Assembly: GCA_023954815.1 (NCBI GenBank)
Contig: JAGSHB010000009.1
Span: forward strand, 1 to 64,000
Length of the DNA: 64,000 nt
From: Myxococcales bacterium
GTDB taxonomy: Bacteria; Myxococcota_A; UBA9042
Reading direction: 5' to 3'
The position numbers and the translations under genes were made by a program. Below are positions 22,077 to 31,800 of the stretch, piece by piece. The notes beneath the pieces are model-generated. The model was not told where the DNA came from. It ran no database searches and saw nothing but the letters and a program-made list of their open reading frames with translations. Numbering within the stretch: the first letter of the stretch is position 1; each line of letters starts with the position of its first letter.

Positions 22077-24341
22077 CTACGGTCGCGCCAAAGCGGCGGT
22101 TCTCCGGGCCTTTGGTGCCGCCGTCGGCTTCTTGTCCAGCGTCAGCTCGCTCACGCCATCTTCGTAGCGAATCCGCGCCAACATCAGCTGCTCCTGCTCC
22201 TCGACCACCTTCATCGTTGTCGCCTGAACCCGCTGCGACATCTGCTTCATCTTGGTCTGCAGGTGACGCAGCAACCCCCCGCCGCGACGCATGCCGTCGA
22301 GGCTCACAATCTGGGCGTGCAGCTCGTCCATCCGGGTACGGAACTCACCGGAACGCTGACGCAGACTGGCGAGCCGCTGATGCGCGTGGCGAATCTGCCG
22401 GTGGGTGCCTACCAGAACGCGCAATTGGTTCGTCAGCGGGCCCTTTGCACGCGGCGTCTTCAGCCAGGTGGTCACCAGGTCAACGCCGACTTGCGAGCGC
22501 AGGTCGATCACCCGGCGCAGCGGCGTGCTCTCTTCCATCACCACTTTGCGAGACGACTGGGGGGCGAGTTTGACACGCAGCACGCGGGCTTCCCGCACGG
22601 TCTGCACAACCTTCGGCGTCTTGATGAGCTTCCAACCGCGACCCACACGATGGCGCAGGAAGATCGTCACCGGTTTGACCGAGCGATTGGCGACTTCGAG
22701 CGTCGTTTTGCGCAGGTGCGCCACTTTGGCGGTCAGGACTCCGCGGTGCACGTCAACGATGCGCTCGATGCGGTCCTTGTGCTCGACGTGGCGGTCGACC
22801 CGAACCTGGCGGTCCATCGCGAAGGGCACGATAGCGTGGCTGCCGGGCGGAATCGCCTCGGTGAGACCTTCGCCGATGAAGCGTTTACGACCGTAGACGG
22901 TGACCGGGCCGCCCTCGAGCGTCGAGCCGGTCGGGTTCTTGAAGCGCACCGCCCGGAAGGCGTACTGGGCGTTGCCGCGCTGACCGTCGGGATTGTAGAG
23001 ATAGACGACATCGCCATGCGCAGAGCGGTTGACGATGCTCACCATGGCGCTCGTGCCCTTTGTCACAGTGACCGGCGCCTGCGACTCGAAGTGGCTCTCC
23101 CCAATCGGCGTATCGACCTGCGCGACCTTGGATCCGCGGCCTTTTTGCCCGCTATCGGCTTTGGCAATGACCCGTACGCCAGCACGACGACCTGCAACGG
23201 CGCCTTTCGCCACAACCTTGACCCGGGCCGGAGCGATGCCATCACGAATCAGGCGGTTGCGCATGACATTGGCCCGGTCGAGCGCCCGGTCGATGGCACG
23301 CGCTTCGCCGGCCTTGGCGTATCCCTCAATAACGATGGTGCCGCGATGGCGACGCAGTTGACTCGACAGCGCGCGGGTGCGGGCCTCGGCCCGGCGACGC
23401 TTCTGCACCTGCATGCGCTTCTTCATTTGGTAGCGCTGCTGGGCCTGACGGTAGCGGTGCCAGCGACTCACCCGCGCGGCCTTCGCTTTGGCTGTGTCTT
23501 TGTCCTCCCGTTTTGATCCGCGGGTGCCGGCCAGTGTCTCCACCACCATCGGCCGCCTCGGCGCCTGTGCGACCTCCCGCTCCGGGTGACCTTTCGGGCG
23601 AGCGATTTGGTCATCGCTGACATCCATCACCACGCGTTTTGTCCGGCGGTTGTTGTGGATGGCACCACCGGTGGGCGGCGCGTGCACAACGACCTGGCCA
23701 TGCCGAATCGACTGGCGATAAACGCGCCGAACACTCCGCAGATCATAGCGAAAAGACAGCGCAGAGCTAGAGCCAACGCCAACGCGCACCTGCTTCCAAT
23801 CCTCACCCGAGGTGTTATCGACCACCGCCCAACCCTGCACGGTGACCTTCTCGTTCTTGTCAATCATCAGCCGGTAAGTGGGCTTCCAGGCAGGGGAGTC
23901 GGAGATGTAGGTGACGATGACATCGCGGACCGATCGGTCAGGAAGCTGGATGGTCATCTGCACATCACCGCGAGACCGGCGCTTGCGGGTTGGAAAGGAC
24001 ACGGGCAGGGGCTTTTTGGTCTTCGCGTCGGTCACCGTCAGGGATTTGAGAAAGTCGTTGACCTTGTCGTCCGGTACCGACAGCTGCACACGACCATCCT
24101 TGGCCCGCGCACGCCGCTCGAAGTAGGCGATGCCGTTCCGATAGACGACCACCCGCCCCAACGTCGTCGGGCGTGTCTGCACCTTCACGTGGGAGTCGAG
24201 ACCGCCGCAGCCGACCATCAGCGTCGGCGTGATGGCGATCAGCAGCCAACTCAGGGCGTGGCGGCGAGGCCGCGATTGCAGGCGGCGGGTGCGTCCAGGG
24301 GGCGCGTTGGGCGCTGTGGGCTTCGGGATTGAGTGATTCAT
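22077..24341 (-). CDS. Lipoprotein with DUF4139 (MuiA-like) domain and an internal OmpA-like segment
   Basis: Lipobox TLMVGCG; VVVYRNGIAYFERRARA, VIVTYISDSPAWKPTYRLMID...VQGWAVVDNTSGEDWKQV (DUF4139-like); internal GTIVIEGYAKAGEARAIDRALDRANVMRNRLIRDGIAPARVKVVAKG. Confidence 0.75.
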   Translation of the reverse strand: MNHSIPKPTAPNAPPGRTRRLQSRPRRHALSWLLIAITPTLMVGCGGLDSHVKVQTRPTTLGRVVVYRNGIAYFERRARAKDGRVQLSVPDDKVNDFLKSLTVTDAKTKKPLPVSFPTRKRRSRGDVQMTIQLPDRSVRDVIVTYISDSPAWKPTYRLMIDKNEKVTVQGWAVVDNTSGEDWKQVRVGVGSSSALSFRYDLRSVRRVYRQSIRHGQVVVHAPPTGGAIHNNRRTKRVVMDVSDDQIARPKGHPEREVAQAPRRPMVVETLAGTRGSKREDKDTAKAKAARVSRWHRYRQAQQRYQMKKRMQVQKRRRAEARTRALSSQLRRHRGTIVIEGYAKAGEARAIDRALDRANVMRNRLIRDGIAPARVKVVAKGAVAGRRAGVRVIAKADSGQKGRGSKVAQVDTPIGESHFESQAPVTVTKGTSAMVSIVNRSAHGDVVYLYNPDGQRGNAQYAFRAVRFKNPTGSTLEGGPVTVYGRKRFIGEGLTEAIPPGSHAIVPFAMDRQVRVDRHVEHKDRIERIVDVHRGVLTAKVAHLRKTTLEVANRSVKPVTIFLRHRVGRGWKLIKTPKVVQTVREARVLRVKLAPQSSRKVVMEESTPLRRVIDLRSQVGVDLVTTWLKTPRAKGPLTNQLRVLVGTHRQIRHAHQRLASLRQRSGEFRTRMDELHAQIVSLDGMRRGGGLLRHLQTKMKQMSQRVQATTMKVVEEQEQLMLARIRYEDGVSELTLDKKPTAAPKARRTAALARP

Positions 24342-24620
24342 GGGGCGCGTTCTCCTTCGGTTGCACAGGTCGGGGTGCGTGAAGGGTTGGACGCGTGATG
24401 TGACAGTCGGATCTACAGTTTTTTGAGTTTGTGTTTGCTGGCTATTTTTACATCTATTTCACAGCTCTTCATAGATCGAACCATCCGCCGAGGCGTCGTC
24501 GCTATCTGTCCCGGATGCCATTGGATTCCTGAGAAACCCGAGCCATCCCTACGACCCAGCAAGTGCCGCGAGTCGACACAGAGATAGGCAGCAACGGTCT
24601 GCCTGAGACGGAGAGCCACC

Positions 24621-26402
24621 ATGTTTAGGAAGAAGACACCCCCACAGACCACAGGACGATGCCCTCGAATCGGCGTCATTCATCGCGGTGCCATGATCGC
24701 CGAGCGCAACTTCGCCCGCCGCTGCGACATCAGCCTCGGCCGTCGGATCGACGCGTCGATTCAGCTTGATGACGACGATTTGCCCGAAAAAATGGATGTT
24801 TTGCGCCTGATCGACGGCAACTATCACCTCGTTTTACCAGCCGATCCGACGGCCCGGTTGACCCTCCGCGGTAGCCCTGTCTCCAACGTGACGGTCACAG
24901 ATGGTGGCCAGCGTCTGGTGCCCATCGAGCGCGCTGCCGGCGGTTCATTGCAGATTGGTGACCTGGTCATCATGTTTCAGCTCGTGCGGCCGTCGGCTGA
25001 AGCGATGCAGGTACATGAGTCGACGGTGCTGCGGGTCGGGCTGGTCTTCGAGGGGCGCCTGATTTCGGATCGTGTGTTCGACGACAACAAGAAGGTCTGC
25101 ATCGGTCGGGGTCGCAAGGACCGCATTGTGCTGGATGCTGACTACGACGGGCCGTCCATCTGCTTCCGTCGCCATCGCGATGGGAGCGCGACGCTCATCG
25201 CGGATGCGGGTGCGGCCCTGCGTGTGGCGCTGCCCGATCGCAGTCCCGAGGATAGCAACGCGCTGCGTTCCCTCGGCCATGCACGCTCGCGCGGCAAACA
25301 GTTGGAGGTGCACCTGCCCACCGGCAGCCGTGGCCGGGCGCAACTCGGCCCCTACACGGTGCTGTACCAGGTGCTGCTGCGTCGTTCCCATGTGCCGGCG
25401 ATGCCGAGCCAGGGGCCTATCGCCGAGCTCGCGACGGCTGTCTGGCGTGATCCTGTGTGGTCGGCCAGCTTGGCCCTCGCGGCTGTGTTGGTGTGCGGCG
25501 TGCTCGGTCAGGCGATGGTGTTCCACGACAACGTCGGTCGCTTTCAGGCCGCGGCTGCGCCCGAGGATGAGGACCGCAACCGGCTGTGGGAAGTCGCGGT
25601 GGCCGAGCTTGAGCCGCCGCCCAAGCCAGAAGTCGCGCCAGCCATCGCCCCGCTTGCACCCAAAGAGGCTGCAAAACCCGATCCCAAGGTGAAGCCCAAG
25701 CGTGTGGCCAAGAAAGACAAGCGCGTGAAGAAGCCCAAGGCGCCCAAACCATCCGCGGGTGACCAGACAGTGGACCCGACTGAACGGCAACGAAATGCCC
25801 GTGGACGCGTCCTGAGTGGAACGGTCGCGGGCGTGTTCAAGGAGTCCAAAATGTTCGCAGCGACAGATGACGACGACGGTGAGGTACAGGCCAAAGTGTT
25901 TGGGGGAGGCGGCGAGTCGGATGATCCCGGCGAGGACGGTCCCGGCCATTCAGGCGTGAAGCTCAAGGGTGCATCCGGCGGTGGGTCGGTCGAGCGGGTT
26001 GTCGCCAAAAAGGCCGGATTCAAGCGCTCAAGGCGCATCGCTGGCCTCAAACGTCGCGCTCCGCGGAAAGAGGCTCCAGTCAAAATCGAGACGAACCCAA
26101 TCGAGACGTCAGGCAGCAAGGACGTATCGTCCAAGGTTGGGCGGGTGATTGCCAGAAAGCGCAACGCTGTCCGTCGCTGCTACGACAAAGCGCTCCGCAA
26201 AGACGCTTCGATCTCAGGCAAGGTGCGTGTGAGCTTCACCCTGGGCACCGCAGGTACGATTACGTCGGCCGTGGTCAGCGGCGTCACCGGTGACTTGCAG
26301 CGCTGCATCAAGTCCGTCTTTACACGGGCGCGCGGCCTGCCACTGATCCCGTCGCCGCAATTCTTCAAGCAGTCGTTCATTCTGAGTGGTCGTACCCCCT
26401 AG
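24621..26402 (+). CDS. AgmX/PglI (TonB-like C-terminal) domain protein with single TM
   Basis: C-terminal VGRVIARKRNAVRRCYDKALRKDASISGKVRVSFTLGTAGTITSAVV...LQRCIKSVFTRARGLPLIP; TM near WSASLALAAVLVCGVLGQAMVF; Pro/Lys-rich linker. Confidence 0.85.
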   Translation: MFRKKTPPQTTGRCPRIGVIHRGAMIAERNFARRCDISLGRRIDASIQLDDDDLPEKMDVLRLIDGNYHLVLPADPTARLTLRGSPVSNVTVTDGGQRLVPIERAAGGSLQIGDLVIMFQLVRPSAEAMQVHESTVLRVGLVFEGRLISDRVFDDNKKVCIGRGRKDRIVLDADYDGPSICFRRHRDGSATLIADAGAALRVALPDRSPEDSNALRSLGHARSRGKQLEVHLPTGSRGRAQLGPYTVLYQVLLRRSHVPAMPSQGPIAELATAVWRDPVWSASLALAAVLVCGVLGQAMVFHDNVGRFQAAAAPEDEDRNRLWEVAVAELEPPPKPEVAPAIAPLAPKEAAKPDPKVKPKRVAKKDKRVKKPKAPKPSAGDQTVDPTERQRNARGRVLSGTVAGVFKESKMFAATDDDDGEVQAKVFGGGGESDDPGEDGPGHSGVKLKGASGGGSVERVVAKKAGFKRSRRIAGLKRRAPRKEAPVKIETNPIETSGSKDVSSKVGRVIARKRNAVRRCYDKALRKDASISGKVRVSFTLGTAGTITSAVVSGVTGDLQRCIKSVFTRARGLPLIPSPQFFKQSFILSGRTP

Positions 26403-26534
26403 TCGGACCGTCGTTCAGACAACCATCTCGCAGCGCGCGTCAAGGCCGCTCGATGCTCGTCACCCCTGGCGGCATCGGGCGGCCTGCGTCACACTGGGCC
26501 CGTCACCGCATACCGCTCGTCGTCGCCTGCCGCT

Positions 26535-28097
26535 TTGCTGCCAGAGGAGTCCGCCATGGATCGTCGATCTACCCGCCTGCTCAATCCAACCCCGGTCGCT
26601 GTCATTGTCATCGCCCTGATCGCCAGTGCCATGACTGCCGGGTGCGGCAAGGTGGAGGAGATGAAAAAGGCGGCCATCGACAAAGCGGCCGAGTCTGTCG
26701 CGGCACAAGCGGAAAAGCAGCTCGCTGACAAGAAGGGTGAGGCGGAGGCGGAGGCCAACAAGAAGGCTGCGTTCGATAAGGCTGTGGCCGCTGCGGTGGA
26801 CAAGGCGATCGCCAAGCGAGACGACAAGGCGGCAGCGGATAAGGCAGCAGCGGCCAGGGTCGCCGAGGAAGAGGTAGGAGCGGCTGCAGACACGAGCGCC
26901 GGGGAAGATGCTGCGGCCGCTCTGGTGGCGGTTGCCGCCGATTACGACGAGCCAGCGCTGGCATCCATTCGCGCCATGGCCAACTGCAAGCGGGTCTATT
27001 CCTCGTCTTGTAAGCCCTACGCGGAGCTGACCGCTCGGTGCAAGAAGGCCTGGAGCGCGCGTCGCACGGATGCTATGGCCCACGACAAGCTCTGGCGCAC
27101 GCTGCTGCACGGCATCGTCTCCTCCGAATCGCCCAAGTCCCGCTACGGGGCCACGATGTTGGCGAACTTCAAATGCCGCGTCGCCAAGTCGCAGCTCGCG
27201 GACGAGGCGGTGGGGCGCGAGTTGTTGGGCGCCCTGCGCCGTGAGGGCAAGGAGGGGCATGCCGCCACACGCATGGCAGAGCTGCTGAGTAAATGGTGGC
27301 GGTCGGAGATGCCAGGACTGCACACCAGCATGGTCGAGCTGGTGCTCGATAAGGATCATCCGGCCCCCGCCGCTCGCCGTGAGTTGATTCGCCTCGGTGG
27401 GATGAGGGTGGGCAAGGTCGCCCCGCTCGGCGCCGCCTTGATTCGGGTCGCTTCCACCGATGGCGACGACGCCAAGGTGCGCGGGCAGGCGGTGCGCAAC
27501 CTGTGGCGTATGGTGGGTACGCCGATGGAAAAGGAGGCGCTGGAGACCCTGACAGGCATCGCCATGGGCAGGCCCGGCGAGCTGACTGTTGATGCTTTTG
27601 GCGCCCTCGGCGATGCTGCGTCGATCCCCATGTGGCCGGAGCTGCTCAAGCACTATCGCGGCAAGCGAGCGGACCCGATATTGGGGGCGGCGATGGCCAA
27701 GGCGACGTGGCGTTATGCCGTGGTGAAGTATCCCAAAGGCGTTGACAGCCTGCCGGTGCGTCTCAGCGCTTTTACAACGGCCGTCGAGGTCGCTCAGCTC
27801 GCTTCTGTGCCGGAAAATCAGCGTTTTCCAGCGGTCTACGCGATTGGGCGCGGCGGTCACCCAAAGGCGAAAGACGCGCTGGAGCGCATCGCCGCGGGTA
27901 GTGACAAGGTCTTGGGTCGGGCGGCGAACCGCGCGCTGAAGACCCTCGCTCCCGTCGCTGCTGACATGGCCGGCGCGGCGGGCCCGGTTGGTCGACCTAC
28001 GAGAGCGGCGCAGCGCCCCAAGCGGGCGCAGCGCCCCAGTAAGCGCCCGCGCCCAAACAAGGTCGGTCGTCCAGGTCCGTCTCGGCCGCGCCGATAG
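26535..28097 (+). CDS. Lipoprotein with Lys/Ala coiled coil, possible HEAT-like repeats and basic Pro/Arg tail
   Basis: IASAMTAGCGKVEEMKKAAIDKAAESVAAQ...; C-terminal RPKRAQRPSKRPRPNKVGRPGPSRPRR. Confidence 0.65.
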   Translation: MLPEESAMDRRSTRLLNPTPVAVIVIALIASAMTAGCGKVEEMKKAAIDKAAESVAAQAEKQLADKKGEAEAEANKKAAFDKAVAAAVDKAIAKRDDKAAADKAAAARVAEEEVGAAADTSAGEDAAAALVAVAADYDEPALASIRAMANCKRVYSSSCKPYAELTARCKKAWSARRTDAMAHDKLWRTLLHGIVSSESPKSRYGATMLANFKCRVAKSQLADEAVGRELLGALRREGKEGHAATRMAELLSKWWRSEMPGLHTSMVELVLDKDHPAPAARRELIRLGGMRVGKVAPLGAALIRVASTDGDDAKVRGQAVRNLWRMVGTPMEKEALETLTGIAMGRPGELTVDAFGALGDAASIPMWPELLKHYRGKRADPILGAAMAKATWRYAVVKYPKGVDSLPVRLSAFTTAVEVAQLASVPENQRFPAVYAIGRGGHPKAKDALERIAAGSDKVLGRAANRALKTLAPVAADMAGAAGPVGRPTRAAQRPKRAQRPSKRPRPNKVGRPGPSRPRR

Positions 28098-28201
28098 GTC
28101 GCGTCGCACGTGACCGCCGGTCGGCGAGGTGATTGCACACGGGTGTGCGGCCAGCCATGCTGCCGTACAGTTGAGGCTCTTCGGTCTCGAAGGGAGTCAC
28201 C

Positions 28202-28756
28202 ATGAGCTCAGTTTCCGCAGCGACAGCCGATGCCGACGCACAGAACGCTACCAACGCCGCATGCACGACAGTCGCTGAGATCGACTGGTCATCGTGGGAG
28301 CCTGTCGATTTTGCGACGCTGCTCTTCGTCTTTCGCGGCGATGAAGTCCTGCTCATCGAAAAGAAGCGTGGATTGGGTGAGGGCCTCGTCAACGCGCCCG
28401 GCGGCCGGCTGGAGCCCGGTGAGACGGCGATGCAAGCCGCAGTGCGCGAGGTGCAGGAAGAACTGCACGTGACGCCGCTGGAGCCCCGTTGGTGTGGGCG
28501 CCACCGCTTTCAGTTTCGCGATGGCTACAGCATGGACGTACAGGTCTTTGCCGCTGACAGCTTTGAGGGCACGCCGACGGAGACCGACGAAGCGGTGCCG
28601 CTGTGGGTGCCCTGCGATGCCATCCCCTACGAACGCATGTGGGCCGATGATGTGCACTGGATTCCATTGCTGCTCGCGGGAGAGCAGTTCGAGGGGCGGT
28701 ACGTTTTTGATGGGCAGAAAATGTGCGACTTTGTGATCGAGGTCGTGGGTCGGTAG
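28202..28756 (+). CDS. NUDIX hydrolase (8-oxo-dGTP diphosphatase-like)
   Basis: Nudix box GRLEPGETAMQAAVREVQEELHV (GX5EX7REUXEEXGU-like). Confidence 0.92.
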   Translation: MSSVSAATADADAQNATNAACTTVAEIDWSSWEPVDFATLLFVFRGDEVLLIEKKRGLGEGLVNAPGGRLEPGETAMQAAVREVQEELHVTPLEPRWCGRHRFQFRDGYSMDVQVFAADSFEGTPTETDEAVPLWVPCDAIPYERMWADDVHWIPLLLAGEQFEGRYVFDGQKMCDFVIEVVGR

Positions 28757-28810
28757 CCTGCAGGTCCTTGGTGCGCCGCTGCGCGCCACCACAGTCGCTA
28801 CCTCGTTCGC

Positions 28811-31800
28811 GTGGTTAGGCGGCGGGCCGATGGGAGTCTCGTGCGAAATCTGCTGCTCATCTCGCTGCTGTTGGCCACCGCTGCATGCGGCGAGCCCAAT
28901 GTCGAGGGTTCTGCCGGTTTGGCGGACGCCCTCACCGGTGACGCAGGTGCAGAGACCAGCGGCGGCGAGTGCTTGACCGACTACGATTGCGACGATCTCA
29001 AGGGTAAAACGCCTTGTACGTTGCCGGTGTGCACCAAAGGCGTGTGCTCGTGGGGACTGCGAGCTGAGGGCGCGCCGTGCAGCGACTTAGAGCTCAAAGA
29101 AACGGCCTGCGAGCGCAGTTTGTGTGACAAGGAGGGCGTCTGTGCATTGACGGCTGAACCTGTCGGGACGCCATGTGACCTGGGTCGCAGCATCGGCGAG
29201 TGCGAAGTTGCGGCGTGTGATGTCGGCCATGCGTGCAACGTGACCGCCAAGCCCAACGCTACGGCTTGCGGCCTGGGGGAGTGCGGCAACTGGTGCCAGA
29301 GCGGCAAGTGTGTGGTCACGCCGGACAGTGCGTACGACGACAACAACCCGTGCACAATCGACCGCTGCGATCAAAATACAGCCATTGTCCATGAACCTGT
29401 GACCGGCGCGTTGGCCTGTGACGACGGCGATCCGTGTACCAAAGACGGCACCTGTAGCAAGGGCGTGTGCAAGAAGTCTCCAGGCGCGGTGTGCAACGAC
29501 GGGATCCCCTGCACCAAGGACGCGTGCGAGAAGACAGGTTGCGTTCACACCCCAGACGATGACGCCTGCGCCGGTACCGACCCGTGCTTTTCGTTGGCGT
29601 GCGATTTGAGCGCTGGCTGCACCGCCGACACAGTCAATTCGGGTGCTAAATGTGATGATGGTGATAGCTGCACTGCGGTCGACACCTGTAGTGACTCCGG
29701 CACCTGCGATGGCTCGGACAACACCTGCACCTGCAAGTCCGATGGCGACTGCGACAACACCAACAAATGCCTGCCGCGCCACTGCTTTTTAGGCAAGTGC
29801 GAGATCGACGAGAGCAAGCGCGTGGTGTGCGATGCCAGCGGCGATGGCTATTGCGGCAAGAACACCTGCGCGCCGAAGACAGGCTTATGCAGTATGACCG
29901 TCGCCAACGCAGGAAAAGCCTGTGAAGACAACGATATTTGTACCGCATCATCGGCGTGCAAGGACGGGGTCTGTGCCGGGGCAGGGGTGCAGTCTTGCGA
30001 TGACAACAACCCGTGCACGACCGACAAATGCGACCCAGTGACCGGATGCGGCACGACCGCGACGCCCGGTGCATGCGATGACGGCGAGAAGTGCACCACG
30101 GGGGATAGCTGCAAAAAAGGGGTGTGCAGCGGCAAGCTCACCTCATGCGACGACAACCTCGGCTGCACGTTCGACGCCTGCGATAAATCGAGCGGCACAT
30201 GCACCAATGACCCGAAAAATCAGACGTGTGACGACAATAACCCCTGCACAACCGATGTGTGCGATGGCAAATCCGGGTGCAAGAACACCCCGGACGACAA
30301 GGCGACGTGCAAGGACGGCAACAAGTGCACGGTGACCAAGTGCAGCGCTGGCAAATGCATCGTCTCTAGCTTTGACGAGAGCGTGCCTGGCTGTGGTTGC
30401 AGCAAGGACAGCGACTGCGGTGACAACAATCCGTGTACCCAGGACAGCTGCAACAAAGGCGACTGCGTATTTGCGCCCACGCCACTGAACGGCAAGGCCT
30501 GCGCCGACGCTAACCTGTGTGTGGCGGGATCGACCTGCGCCAAGGGGATCTGCGGCGGCGGCAAGCCCAAGGTCTGCAATGACGACAACCCCTGCACATC
30601 TGATAGCTGCAGCCCTAAGACGGGTAAATGCGCGACCACCGCCAAATCTGACGGCACGTCGTGCGACGCGGATGGCAACAAATGTACCGCTGGCGATGCG
30701 TGTAAATCCGGCGCGTGTAAAGCCGGGGCGCTGCTTGACTGCAGCGACAAGGGCGGCCCGTGCGCTGAAGCGGCCTGCGACAAGGCGACCGGCGCTTGCG
30801 CGGTGAGCAACAGCCCCAAAGGAGCCGCTTGCGACGATGGCAAATACTGCACGCTCAAGGAGACGTGCGATGGCAAGGGCGGCTGCGGCGGAGGTGCTGC
30901 GCGGCCATGTGATCCCACGAAACTCGCTTGCAAGCAGAGCGTCTGCGACAACGCCAAGAAGGGCTGTGTCGTGGTGTCCGTAAAGGCTGGAACGGTCTGT
31001 GATGATGGCAAGTTCTGCACGGTCGGTGAGAGCTGCAGCGCCGTCGGGAGCTGCGGCGGCAGCAAGGCCCGTGTCTGCGCGGGCGACTCGGCCAACTGCC
31101 AGACGGGTCTCTGCGATGAGGACGACGGCAAGTGCAAGACGAAGGTCGCGAAGTTCGGAACGCTTTGTGATGACGGCAACGACTGCACGAAGACGGACAA
31201 GTGCACCTTTGGCGGCAAGTGCAAGGGGTCGAATCTGTTGAGCGGCGTGTCTTGCTCCGATGGCAACAGCTGCACCAAGCCGGATCTGTGCCAAAAGGGC
31301 GTCTGCACGGGCAAACTGCTGGCTTGCGACGACAACAAACCGTGTACGACCGATTCCTGCTCAGCCAAGACGGGCGCCTGCACGCACACGCCAGCGAAGA
31401 ACGGCGCGGTCTGTGCGGTCAACGCGATTTGTCAGACCGGCAAGTGTTCGCCGTTCAAGGCAGGTTGGGCCAAGGACATCGAGTCCGGTGGTAGCTCTCG
31501 GCACATCTGCGCGTTGCGTCATGACGGCACCATGGCCTGTTGGGGGCGCAATTCGGACAGTCAGGCTGGCGACGGTGGCAGCAAGGTCAACAAGCCTCAG
31601 GTGATCAAGGACCTGGGCTCCGTGAAACAGATGGCTGTCGGCTTCGATCACTCCTGCGGGTTGCGAACCGACGGCAAGCTCTACTGTTGGGGCGCCAATA
31701 ACTACGCGCAGCATGGCACCGGAAGCTCCAGCGGCGACGAGGAAGAGGCGACGTTTGCCAAGGCTGTGCCGCTGCTGTCAGGAGTTTGGGCCGGCTATCG

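Noticed and set aside
21810-23516. 568-aa plus-strand ORF
   Set aside because: Antisense to the DUF4139 lipoprotein; high-GC frame shadow without recognisable motifs.
26460-28109. 549-aa minus-strand ORF
   Set aside because: Antisense to the 26535-28097 lipoprotein, which has signal peptide, lipobox and coherent composition.
30143-31422. 383- and 400-aa minus-strand ORFs
   Set aside because: Shadows of the Cys-rich repeat region; apparent repetitiveness simply mirrors the sense-strand repeats.
29320-31450. Periodic repeats considered as a CRISPR array
   Set aside because: Repeats are degenerate, codon-phased, variable in spacing and encode the Cys-rich protein units.
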